A stretch of DNA of 38,124 nucleotides from Candidatus Uhrbacteria bacterium (GTDB lineage: Bacteria > Patescibacteriota > Patescibacteriia > JACPHY01). The notes under the pieces are model-generated. The model saw only the letters and a program-made list of their open reading frames with translations. It ran no database searches and was not told the DNA's origin. The DNA lies in NCBI GenBank assembly GCA_016188355.1, contig JACPHY010000001.1, forward strand, positions 1 to 38,124. Direction: 5' to 3'. Shown one piece after another: positions 27,250 to 36,285 of this stretch (positions are counted from its first letter, which is position 1; each line of letters begins with the position of its first letter). A program made the translations under genes and the position numbers.

Positions 27250-30200
27250 ATGTCGAGCATACGCACCGAACGCGTGGCGACCGACGAACACGCGAATGCG
27301 GTTCTGGAGGTGGGTCACGAAACCGAAGAGGAGCGCAACGCGCGCGAGCGCGTGGCGCGTGCACGGGAACGGTCCTGCTATCAACTGCAGGAGCGGTTTG
27401 GGTTTTGGTCGGAGCATGACCCGCGACAGCAGCTGCTCCAACGGGTTCGGCAGCGCGTGGCGCCGCATCTGCATGTTCCGGATGGTACGGTGGTGGGCAT
27501 CCGCTCCCCCATGCCGAATGCATGGGTCTTCCGTTCATTTTCGGAGATCTATCTATTGGAAGGATTGCTCCGGAAGTTTGCTGCGTGGTGCGCGGATCGC
27601 GGGCAAGCACTGACCGAGGACAAGATTGCCATGATTGTGGGGCATGAATTGAGTCACCTCGAGCAGGGGACCGAAGAGCGGACCGGAGATGCAAAGGAAG
27701 AATCGGTGTACGCAGAGACGGAGATCCTCCAGCGTCGCCGCAATGGCGAATACGATGCGGATCGGCGCGGTCTCATCGCGATGGCGAACGCAGGGTATAA
27801 CCCGCGTGAGGGGATCGCGGCGTTGGAGTTTTTGCAGTCGTTTCCGAAGGGCTTTGCATTGGTCCGTACCCATCCGCGTGATGTGGCCCGTCTTCGGGAA
27901 CTCCAAGAGCTCATCGAGAGCCCGGATACCTTTGTGCCGAATGTGGGGGTGGCGCCGACCGCACTAGCTCCGGAACTCCTCCAGGCGATACAACGGGAAC
28001 CGGAGGATCAGCCCGGGACGGCACTCTACCAGGAAGCGGGTCGCCGCGATCTGCGTGCGCTCCTGCAGCGTGCGGGTACGATCCACGATGTGATGGAGAT
28101 CGTGCAGATGGCGCAGCAGTATGACGGTCTGGCACTGGCCGAATCGCTCGCGCGGACATTGGAGGGGAAACGTCACCTGGCGCAGCAGGTGTTCGCGTAT
28201 AACGTTGCTCAGGTCGTAGAGGTGATTCGTTCGAGTATCACGAAATCGAATTCCTGGTGGTCGTCCGGTCGATTGCCGATGACCTCGGTTTTTGCGGAGT
28301 ACGCACAGCGAGCGCTGCGGGTGCCGGTCGTTCCCATGACCGCAAAGCGCATGCCCCGCGAACAGCTGCAAGAAAAAGAAAACAACCTCCTCGAACATCT
28401 GATCGAAAAGATCGACGACGCGATCGCCGATCTCGCGGGGACGGAAGATCGGCGGCATGTGGGCCTCGAATCGACGCACACCTTGCAGCGGCATCGAAAA
28501 TTTTTGGCAGATCTCGATGCGGGACGCGCGAAGGAAATGTCATGGCAGGTCGCCGGGTTGAGTCGCGCAGAAATCCTCGATCACCTCCAACGGCTGGAGG
28601 GTGCGATTCAGAAACTCAACGAGCTCAAGGTGCAATTGCCCACGGCGCTGCGGGACATGACCGATCAACATCTCGAGCAGTTTGCGGTGCAGACGCACCT
28701 GCCCACGGAGCCGCGGGAACGGTGGAGCGCACAGCAGGGGAACCGCTCGTTGGTGGAGGCGCGTGATGCTGCTGCGCTCGTTGCCTGGTGCGCGGCCAAT
28801 GGAACCCCATTTTTTGTGGACTCCACACAGGAGTCGCTCCAGAAGCGCGCGGAGCACGCGGGGAAGGGTATCGTGCATTTCGAATCCACACCGGAAACGA
28901 CATGGGACCTCACCCAGGGGGCGCAGCGGCGACGTTACTTGGATCGGGTGGCGGTGCATGCTGCCGCTCCGATTGCCGAGACCATGCTGACGCAAGCGAT
29001 GCCGCGGTTGCGGCGGGGCAGTGCCGCATCCACCGAGCTTCCGCATCTTGGGCAAATTGCCGATGGTATCCCCAGGCGTCTCCAGGAGCGGTATGCGGGC
29101 GTCCTGACGCCGGATCATGCATTGGCTTTCGCGACCATCATGGTGGGGACCATGTGGAATGCGAAAGAAGATCCGGATGTGCTCTTGCGCGCATTGGCGG
29201 AGGAATTCGGACGCGAGGAGTGTGAACGGTTTTTGCGTACATTTCCGCTTCCCCGCGTGGAAACGCAGTCTTCTGGCGATCCGATATTGCTCCAGGAGAT
29301 TGGAGTGGAGACGGATCGGTACGAATATACACCTCGGCACGAGGAGCGAACGCTGCGGCAGTTGGTGTGGACGCGCGCAGTGCGGGAAGGGTTCGCCGTA
29401 CCCAGTCCGCGGGAGCGGCTGGAGCACATGCGCCAGATGCTCGTCCGCTCCGAGGGATATACGGCCGAACGCGTGATGGATGAAATCGTGGATGCTCTGC
29501 ACGATCTCCAAGCGACCACCGCAGACGAGCTGCGTGCATTGCTGGCGCCGATGATGGGATTGCTGTCGGACGCGAGCGAATCGGTGGCTGCATTGCTCAT
29601 GAGATTGAGCCGACAGCATCCCGAGGTGCCGCCAGGCGAGATGTTCCGACTGGCGCACGGATCGAACGAGTACGAAATTTGGCATCTGTTTCAGGAGATG
29701 CAGAAGGAGTATGCAGATGCGTCGGCGAATGTACGATTGGCGATTTGGGATGCGTTATTGGACATCCTGCCGCGATGGCCGGGAAGCCTCGTCGAATGTG
29801 GACACCATGAAGATCATGCCACGCACCAGGAACGGTGCTGGGCAGAGCTCATGCGCGTTGGCGCGGAGTATGTGCGACTGTATCGCCAATGCCATCCTGA
29901 AGCGTTGCGCATTGCACCACTCCAACGGTTGACGGCTGCCGGGTGCGTGGGATTTACGGAGGATCCGCATACGAAAGAACAGCTCTTGCTGAATGACCGC
30001 GCGCTCACCGAGGAGTTCGCCACCTATACGAACCACGCATTCGTCATGCTGGCGCGGCACGCGGTAGCGGTGGAAGATCGACGCATACCGCTGCCGCGTG
30101 ATTTTCAGCATCGGCATGATCTCTGGTTGCGGTGTGTCGCGGCGAAGGCGATACACGCAAAAAATCCGGCCGCGACGCCCACCCTCGCTCAGCCCGGTAC

Positions 30201-32691
30201 TTGGTTTGATGCGCGCGGTGTGGCGCTCGAGCACAATGCGGCGGCTGTCATGGAATTGGTGCCGAAAGAAATTCGGGAACAGGCGTTGATGGGACTGCTG
30301 GATCAGTATCATTGCTCATCCGATCGGGCGATTGCGAGCGGAGTGGCAGCTGCGCTGGAACCGCTCACGGAAGCATCACGGAACCAATGGCCCTCCGCGA
30401 TCGCAGCCCTGCAGAATCCAGCAGATCTCGATGCACTGCTGAAGGACTACGATCCCAAGGCTCGGCCATTCACCGACCTGCTCCGTCGGGAGACCGAATA
30501 TAATCGGCGGCGCAGCATTTTGGAGCGGCATTTCAGGGAAACACATGCATCGGTGCTCGGGAATGCGCAGCTATCGCCCGAGGAACGTCTCGCTCGAATT
30601 GCGGCCCTCGTGCCGGAGCGCGTGTCCTTCCGCGATACGCACATTGAGCGGCTCGAGCAGTGTGTGCTCCAGGAGCATCGCTTGCCTGCCGACTGGGAGG
30701 CGGCAGCGGTACCGCTGGCGGATGCGCTCGCCGTGTACGAATTTTACGTGAAAGCGATTCCGCTCGTGAGTAATGCGGCGCTGCAGCAGGTGTATTCGCG
30801 TCGGGCAGATGCGCTGGCCCGCGTGCATCTTTCCGGATCGATGCAGTTCGTACGAGCGCTGGACCGTATCACGACGCTCTATCCCAGCTCCTCCTTTGCC
30901 CGAGATGAGGCGCTCACACGTCTCGGGAACTCGGAACTCGTGCAAACTCCGGAACAAGCGAACGACATTCTCGATCAGCTGCATGCGGCGCAGCGGCGCA
31001 CGACGACGGATCAGCAAACGCTACGGGAGCAATCCACTGCGGAATCGATTCAGGAAGTGGTGCGCATGCTCAGCCGAAGTGAGCGCATGGATTTTCTCCT
31101 CTGGTGTTCGGGGGCTGGCGATCAGCCGCCGCGGAGTCTGCGGGCGCTTGGTGGCTATTTGCACTGCTCGTTTTCGAGCACGCCCGATCTCATGTTTGCG
31201 GCAGAACCTACAGAGCGAAACGAGCTCCTCTTCTCCCTACTCATCGGTGAAAACGGCATCATGGAACCGAAGTCCGAAGATGATCAGATGCTCTTCGAGG
31301 TGTTCCTCGAGGTTTCGTTTGAGCGTCTGTTCCCATCGGACGTCACGGGGGTCAATGAACAGGGGCGGGCGATTTTGCGGAGCGTCTTCAAGACCATTTT
31401 CACCACCTATGAGCCGTTCCGTCGCGCACAGCTCTACGTGGCGGTCATGGAATCGTTGCGGACGCAGCGTCGGGAGTCGACACCCGCGGAACGTATCCGG
31501 TCGCTGCTCGAGGTGCTCGGTCCGACATTTATCAAACTGGGGCAGCTGCTGAGCGAAGAGGAGACTGCCGCAGGTGAGCCACTCCTCCCAGAGGATCTCC
31601 GGACCGAACTCCGAAAACTCAAACAATCTGCGCAGGGATTCCGTCGTACGGCGGGAATTCAGGCGCTCGCTGCCGCGGGGGAATTCACGCGTTCCGCAAC
31701 GAACCCGCAGCCCATTGCACACGTGGATGCGCTGTTGGGCGCGGCCTCGATCAAGCAGGTGTACCGGGCGACACAGACGGATGGTCGGCGGGTGGTGGAA
31801 AAGGTGCGGCGTCCCTCTATCGCAAAGCACCTTGAGGAAGATTTCCGGGTGGTGGATCACATCGTCGCCAATCTCCGGGCCATCACGGAAATTCCCGAAG
31901 GTCTCGAGACGCGCGCGAAGCGGTGGATACGGGATGAGGTGGATTTCGCGCGGGAAGCTGCCAATCACGCGATGATTGCGGAGGTGTGCACGGCGTATGC
32001 GGACGCGCGTGTGGTACGAGATGAACTCATTGCGACCGTCCGCGTGCCCGAGCTCCTGTCGCACAGCGCGGAGCACATGCGCGAAGAAGAAGCGCGCGGC
32101 TTGACGCTTGATGATCTGGCGCAAGTACGGGAAGGGGTGCGCGTCCTGGACGACGTGCTGCGCGATCGGGGCGTCGCGGCGCAGCATCGACCATATTATG
32201 CCGCGGTGGTAGCCGGATTCGATCGCGTGCGACTGCAGGCGTTCGATGCATTGGCGTATCAGCTCTTCGCTGCGGGACGTTTCCATGCGGATCTCCATGC
32301 GGGTAACATGATCATTACTCCACAGCGTGAGCTCATCATGATTGATCTCGGCAGTGCGGGTGAGGTGGCGCGTGATCAGGTACCCGCATTGCGGATGTTC
32401 TTCTTCGGGTTCACGACGCGTCATGCGGAAACGATGGCGATGGGGATCCGTGCGTTTGTTCCGGAGATCACCGAGGCGCAACTGGAACGCATCGCGGAGG
32501 TGATGGAGGATAGCCGACTCGATCGTCGGGAGCAGTTCCGAAGAACGCTGATCATTATGAGCGCGGGGGGAGCGGTCATTCACGAAGGATTTGAGAAGTT
32601 TCTCAAGGCGCTTGCCACGGGCGCGTACCTCACGCGCGGATTGCGTGAGGAGCAGCTTGCCGTTTCGCTCATGACATACGCGTCGTCGTGA
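27250..32691 (+). CDS. Giant fusion protein: N-terminal M48-type zinc metalloprotease, long alpha-helical middle, C-terminal ABC1/UbiB-type atypical kinase
   Basis: 1813 aa. M48: MPNAWVFRSFSEIYLLEGLL, AMIVGHELSHLEQG (HExxH), GEYDADRRGLIAMANAGYNP. UbiB: LGPTFIKLGQLLS (KxGQ), LLGAASIKQVYRA, VVEKVRRPSI, IRDEVDFAREAANHAMI (ExD), FHADLHAGNMII, LIMIDLGSAGEVA. Confidence 0.9.
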   Translation: MSSIRTERVATDEHANAVLEVGHETEEERNARERVARARERSCYQLQERFGFWSEHDPRQQLLQRVRQRVAPHLHVPDGTVVGIRSPMPNAWVFRSFSEIYLLEGLLRKFAAWCADRGQALTEDKIAMIVGHELSHLEQGTEERTGDAKEESVYAETEILQRRRNGEYDADRRGLIAMANAGYNPREGIAALEFLQSFPKGFALVRTHPRDVARLRELQELIESPDTFVPNVGVAPTALAPELLQAIQREPEDQPGTALYQEAGRRDLRALLQRAGTIHDVMEIVQMAQQYDGLALAESLARTLEGKRHLAQQVFAYNVAQVVEVIRSSITKSNSWWSSGRLPMTSVFAEYAQRALRVPVVPMTAKRMPREQLQEKENNLLEHLIEKIDDAIADLAGTEDRRHVGLESTHTLQRHRKFLADLDAGRAKEMSWQVAGLSRAEILDHLQRLEGAIQKLNELKVQLPTALRDMTDQHLEQFAVQTHLPTEPRERWSAQQGNRSLVEARDAAALVAWCAANGTPFFVDSTQESLQKRAEHAGKGIVHFESTPETTWDLTQGAQRRRYLDRVAVHAAAPIAETMLTQAMPRLRRGSAASTELPHLGQIADGIPRRLQERYAGVLTPDHALAFATIMVGTMWNAKEDPDVLLRALAEEFGREECERFLRTFPLPRVETQSSGDPILLQEIGVETDRYEYTPRHEERTLRQLVWTRAVREGFAVPSPRERLEHMRQMLVRSEGYTAERVMDEIVDALHDLQATTADELRALLAPMMGLLSDASESVAALLMRLSRQHPEVPPGEMFRLAHGSNEYEIWHLFQEMQKEYADASANVRLAIWDALLDILPRWPGSLVECGHHEDHATHQERCWAELMRVGAEYVRLYRQCHPEALRIAPLQRLTAAGCVGFTEDPHTKEQLLLNDRALTEEFATYTNHAFVMLARHAVAVEDRRIPLPRDFQHRHDLWLRCVAAKAIHAKNPAATPTLAQPGTWFDARGVALEHNAAAVMELVPKEIREQALMGLLDQYHCSSDRAIASGVAAALEPLTEASRNQWPSAIAALQNPADLDALLKDYDPKARPFTDLLRRETEYNRRRSILERHFRETHASVLGNAQLSPEERLARIAALVPERVSFRDTHIERLEQCVLQEHRLPADWEAAAVPLADALAVYEFYVKAIPLVSNAALQQVYSRRADALARVHLSGSMQFVRALDRITTLYPSSSFARDEALTRLGNSELVQTPEQANDILDQLHAAQRRTTTDQQTLREQSTAESIQEVVRMLSRSERMDFLLWCSGAGDQPPRSLRALGGYLHCSFSSTPDLMFAAEPTERNELLFSLLIGENGIMEPKSEDDQMLFEVFLEVSFERLFPSDVTGVNEQGRAILRSVFKTIFTTYEPFRRAQLYVAVMESLRTQRRESTPAERIRSLLEVLGPTFIKLGQLLSEEETAAGEPLLPEDLRTELRKLKQSAQGFRRTAGIQALAAAGEFTRSATNPQPIAHVDALLGAASIKQVYRATQTDGRRVVEKVRRPSIAKHLEEDFRVVDHIVANLRAITEIPEGLETRAKRWIRDEVDFAREAANHAMIAEVCTAYADARVVRDELIATVRVPELLSHSAEHMREEEARGLTLDDLAQVREGVRVLDDVLRDRGVAAQHRPYYAAVVAGFDRVRLQAFDALAYQLFAAGRFHADLHAGNMIITPQRELIMIDLGSAGEVARDQVPALRMFFFGFTTRHAETMAMGIRAFVPEITEAQLERIAEVMEDSRLDRREQFRRTLIIMSAGGAVIHEGFEKFLKALATGAYLTRGLREEQLAVSLMTYASS

Positions 32692-32707
32692 GTGTGCGTC
32701 GCAGGAG

Positions 32708-32737
32708 AGAACCCACCAGCGGGTGCTGGTGGGTTCT
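32708..32737. terminator. Bidirectional terminator between convergent genes
   Basis: AGAACCCACCAGC-GGGT-GCTGGTGGGTTCT, perfect 13-bp stem between the 27250-32691 (+) and 32740-33741 (-) stops. Confidence 0.75.
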
Positions 32738-32739
32738 TG

Positions 32740-33741
32740 TTATCCTCTTCCGAAATTCGGGCGTCCGAAGTCGAAGTGCGTGCAATATCCACGGCCACGT
32801 CCATTAGCGCCGTACGTTTCGGTGCTGTTCACGACGAGCTGTTGTTCGTCCGGGGTGCATGCGATGGCGGTGATGGGGCGCACGAAATGCGACCGGATGA
32901 ACGGGGGGCACTCGCCATTGACCGGATAGATGAGGAGGCCTTCCCCCGTGCCCGCAATGAGGAGCGTGCCGTCGTTGGAGAATCGGAGCGTCTGGATGCG
33001 TTGCCCGAAGGTAGCGCCCGTTCCCAGGGTGGTGAGGTGGTTTCCCGTACGGAGATCGATGAGGAGAATGGCTCCGTCCGTGCAGCCCACCGCGAGCACG
33101 GTGTTCTGGGTGGGATCGAATGCCAGTGCACCGACGCCGTCGCGCTTCGTGCACTGGTGTTCGCCCGCGATCGCTCCCTGTCGATGCTCCGTATCCCACC
33201 ACCGCACGCGACCATCCGCAGATGCCGCGACGAAGTAGCGATCATGGGGAGAAAAGGCGAGGGCCTGGATACGCGTATCCAGTCGGGCAAGTGGCCGATG
33301 CTCATGATAGAGCGGGTCGTCGTATCGGATATGGATGGCAAGGTGTCCGTCCACGGTTCCGGTGGCGAGGAGGGTGCCGTCGGCCGAATAGGTGCATCCG
33401 CGCGGTGCGAACGGTGCGGTCCATGCGCGAATACGGTGGAGGCGATCGAAAGGATCTGCTCCCGAAAAGACGTGAATTGCATCGCCCGCATGTTCGATCA
33501 TCGCGAGTCGTTTCCCTGCCGGGGACCAGAGGATGTGCGCTGCGCACAGTGCATGGGGGAATGGCTGGGATTCCTCTCGCCAGGAGGAGGTCGGGAACCG
33601 GGAGCGCAGCGCATGTCGGTGCGCGACGGTACGGTATCCGCCCGTGAGACAGAAAGAGCCGCTCGGATCCATGGCGAGTGCCGTGGTGTCGTCCGCGGCG
33701 GGGTCGCCAAATCTTCGCTCGTTGGGATCGAGTTGTATCAC
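32740..33741 (-). CDS. WD40 repeat protein
   Basis: 333 aa; repeats such as IQALAFSPHDRYFVAASADGRVRWWDTEHRQG, VGALAFDPTQNTVLAVGCTDGAILLIDLRTGNHLTTL, IQTLRFSNDGTLLIAGTGEGLLIYPVN. Confidence 0.85.
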   Translation of the reverse strand: MIQLDPNERRFGDPAADDTTALAMDPSGSFCLTGGYRTVAHRHALRSRFPTSSWREESQPFPHALCAAHILWSPAGKRLAMIEHAGDAIHVFSGADPFDRLHRIRAWTAPFAPRGCTYSADGTLLATGTVDGHLAIHIRYDDPLYHEHRPLARLDTRIQALAFSPHDRYFVAASADGRVRWWDTEHRQGAIAGEHQCTKRDGVGALAFDPTQNTVLAVGCTDGAILLIDLRTGNHLTTLGTGATFGQRIQTLRFSNDGTLLIAGTGEGLLIYPVNGECPPFIRSHFVRPITAIACTPDEQQLVVNSTETYGANGRGRGYCTHFDFGRPNFGRG

Positions 33742-33791
33742 GTGATTGCTTCCTTCCTGCTGGTGTGTGTTGGAAAAGAATTGATGTGTCT

Positions 33792-33820
33792 ACGGTACTA
33801 CGTTTCGGCGTGGATGTCAA
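33792..33820 (-). promoter_or_regulatory. Promoter TTGACA-N17-TACCGT (minus strand) for WD40 gene
   Basis: Minus-strand TTGACA (33820-33815), 17-bp spacer, TACCGT (33797-33792). Confidence 0.65.
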
Positions 33821-33836
33821 GGATTTTCGCCTACCC

Positions 33837-33865
33837 TTGACATTTTTCGGAATATCGTCTACCGT
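33837..33865 (+). promoter_or_regulatory. Promoter TTGACA-N17-TACCGT (plus strand) for unknown cassette
   Basis: TTGACA 33837-33842, 17-bp spacer, TACCGT 33860-33865; mirror image of the minus-strand promoter. Confidence 0.65.
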
Positions 33866-34007
33866 ATGGACTGTTGGCGCTCGTGGGTCATTCCCAATCG
33901 AGAGCAGCATGGTGTCCGGGTTCCCGTTGCCCGCCACCGCATCGTGCCCTGCGCGTTGGCGCGGGTGGATGTTGAAATGACGGAGAACAGAAGAGAGAGA
34001 AAGATCA

Positions 34008-34945
34008 TGTCCGAAAAGACGGCAACCGAGCAGGCGCTCGAGAACGAGACGTTCAGGGTTCGCGTGACCGACGCGGCGAAGATCCTCGGCATCGAGTATC
34101 TGGCGCTCGCGCAGCATCTCGTGGAGAAGCTCGGGGCAGACACCCCGGATCTCCTCCGGGAGGTCACCTTCCAGGATCTCACGGAGCTCGAGGGCACGAA
34201 GCCGGCCAAGGTGCGCGCGGCACTCAAAGAGCTCAAGGGCGAGAGGCCGGTCATCGTGGCGGTCGTCGGTGAAGACGACGGCGCGAAGGAGGCGGGCTCG
34301 CCCAAGGCGATCTCTCCGAAGAAGGCTGCCAGCATGACCATCTCGCAGCTCGTCGCGGCGTACGATCCGCGCGAGGCGGACAATCCCGTCGGCGCGCGAC
34401 TGAAGACCATCGTGGGCAGCAAGCGGTGCGTCGTGTTCACGGCGGATGGCGCGGTCGACACGGGGGCAACGACGAAGCTCGTCGACGAGCTTCGGGATGG
34501 ATTCCCGGAGCGCGATGCGTACGTGGAGGAGGGGAAGTCGCCGAGGTCGACGTTCCGTATCGGAGATCGGCCGGACAACCTCGCGGACGAGAATCCCCTC
34601 TACGCGAATCGTCCCCTGCGTCCGGACGGCACCTGCGACGTGACGTCCCGGAGCTGGGCCAAGGCGGGGTCCAGTGTGCGCGTGCTCCTGAGGATCGCGA
34701 CGCACGTCACGCAGGAGTTCCCGATGCGTTCCTCGCAGGATGCGCACGACGCGCTCGATCTCGCCATGCTCGGAGATGCGGAGCAGCGTATTCGGGTGCG
34801 GTGCCCGAAGGCCTCGATCGAGTATGATCGGCTCCAGAAGTTGGGCCAGCTCCCGACGCTCAAGGTGCAGCTCGGTGGCGTGTCGGCGACCGGCGGGTCG
34901 GATCCGTTCTTCCGCGGCCAGCAGTCCGGTCACATCCGCACGTAG
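34008..34945 (+). CDS. Conserved-looking protein of unknown function (cassette gene A)
   Basis: MSEKTATEQALENETFRVRVTDAAKILGIEYLALAQHLVEKLG... follows AGAGAGAAAGATC purine-rich SD; strong codon bias (GAG, AAG). ORF track start is 33866. Confidence 0.7.
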
Positions 34946-34969
34946 CGAGGACTGAGCGCTGCGGACAAG

Positions 34970-35000
34970 GGTCGCTCCCCGACTTGTTCGGGGAGCGACC
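34970..35000. terminator. Stem-loop terminator/attenuator between the two cassette genes
   Basis: GGTCGCTCCCCGA-CTTGT-TCGGGGAGCGACC, perfect 13-bp stem. Confidence 0.65.
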
Positions 35001-35066
35001 ATTCCTCTTCATCTTTCCCGCTCGGAGGAAGAGGAGCACGGCAATGAGCGGAGGACAGACAGAGAG

Positions 35067-36161
35067 GTGAGCATGTTCGAGCAAGAGGGCGATGCGCGAC
35101 AATGGACGTACGGGTTCGTGCGGGGGCTTCCTCCGTCGACCAACATCGAGATGGATGGGTTCCGTGCGCAGGTCATGCTCGCGCCGCGGCTGAGCGGTGA
35201 GCAGACGCACCAGCTCCCGCCCGGCACTCCGGCACCGGCGTGGCGGGTGGACGATTTCGAGGCCTGTCCGGCGGGCTGGGGTCGCGGTCGCGAACGGTTC
35301 TTCGTGCCGATCCCCATGGGTCCGGACGGCAAGGGGCCGGGCATGTGGTACGACTGGCGCGGAAGCGACACGAGTCAGTACGACGTCGCGGTCATGCCGT
35401 CGACCACGGGCATGAATCCGATCACGGGCATGAAGACGGACATGCTCCGGCTCGAGCGGTACGACGAGAAGTGCCCGGAGCACGGGGTGCCGTTCCAGAC
35501 CGAACGGTTCTGTCCCGAATGCAAGTTCCGGTGGCCGGCGCAGAACTACGTCGCCCCGCCGAACACGCTCTGGTGGGACGGGTTCCGCGTCATCGGGCAG
35601 GGCGGCAAAGGCGACGTGCGGCAGTTCTGGTTCACCGACGAGGTGCTCCGGCGCGATGTTGGCGTCGCGGTCCTCGGCGGTGCGCGCGTTCCCGCATTCG
35701 GGTTCGCGTTTTTCCAGGCGAAGGAGCCGCGTCCGACGGAGTCGTGGCGTGAGCACATACCGAGGGGCATGATGTTGGGTGGCGGGTATCCCGAATATCA
35801 GGCGACGCTCGGTGGTGGTCTCAAGTCCTTCGGCACGACCAGGGGAGGCGGTCGTCTCGAATCGTATGGTGTGGGTGACGGCGGGGCCATGTCCCATACG
35901 CTCTCCGCGGGCACCCCGGCCATCCGTCGTGCGGCGGTCGAGCGCGATGTCGGCGTCGCTGCGGGATCGCGCATCGATCAGAACCTCATGCCGGATCCGA
36001 AGCCGCTCAGCGCGTGGCGCGAGGAGCCGAGCGCGGTGATCACGGTGCAGTTCGTCCCCGAGGACGTCGCCCGGCAGATCCTCCAAGGTCCGCGTCGGGA
36101 CACGATCGGTGACCGCGAGGGCGCGCTTGGCAAGCTCGGGATCCCGCTCGGTACGGACTGA
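35067..36161 (+). CDS. Protein of unknown function with possible zinc-binding motif (cassette gene B)
   Basis: 364 aa; KCPEHGVPFQTERFCPECKFRWPAQNYVAPPNTLWWDGFRVIGQGGKGDVRQFWF; same codon style as gene A. Possible alternative start at the second Met (35073). Confidence 0.72.
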   Translation: MSMFEQEGDARQWTYGFVRGLPPSTNIEMDGFRAQVMLAPRLSGEQTHQLPPGTPAPAWRVDDFEACPAGWGRGRERFFVPIPMGPDGKGPGMWYDWRGSDTSQYDVAVMPSTTGMNPITGMKTDMLRLERYDEKCPEHGVPFQTERFCPECKFRWPAQNYVAPPNTLWWDGFRVIGQGGKGDVRQFWFTDEVLRRDVGVAVLGGARVPAFGFAFFQAKEPRPTESWREHIPRGMMLGGGYPEYQATLGGGLKSFGTTRGGGRLESYGVGDGGAMSHTLSAGTPAIRRAAVERDVGVAAGSRIDQNLMPDPKPLSAWREEPSAVITVQFVPEDVARQILQGPRRDTIGDREGALGKLGIPLGTD

Positions 36162-36191
36162 ACGACTGTCGGTGCGCGCATGAGTTCTCGG

Positions 36192-36226
36192 CGCCTCACC
36201 CCTCGCGGGTGGGGCGTCTTTCTTTT
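36192..36226 (+). terminator. Rho-independent terminator after the cassette
   Basis: CGCCTCACCC-CTCGC-GGGTGGGGCG (one G-T pair) followed by TCTTTCTTTT. Confidence 0.7.
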
Positions 36227-36285
36227 GACGTGGGGCTGGTCGGTGCCGTGAGAACGAGCAACTATGGGGAATGGGAATCACTCGT

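Noticed and set aside
26969-27613. 214-aa ORF beginning MIDLLPNRISAAIRSARLQRFRKMLKRALLFWSLSRGLPRDPSHSN
   Set aside because: Its N-terminus is a translation of the MITE-like element, and similar peptides appear in the track at copy 1 (10652-11281, 10887-11225). It runs through a terminator and overlaps the giant gene out of frame.
31237-32583. 448-aa minus-strand ORF
   Set aside because: Antisense to the UbiB kinase domain, which is well supported.
32692-33840. 382-aa plus-strand ORF
   Set aside because: Antisense to the WD40 gene, which shows repeated WD40 blades and its own promoter; the plus ORF would run through the terminator.
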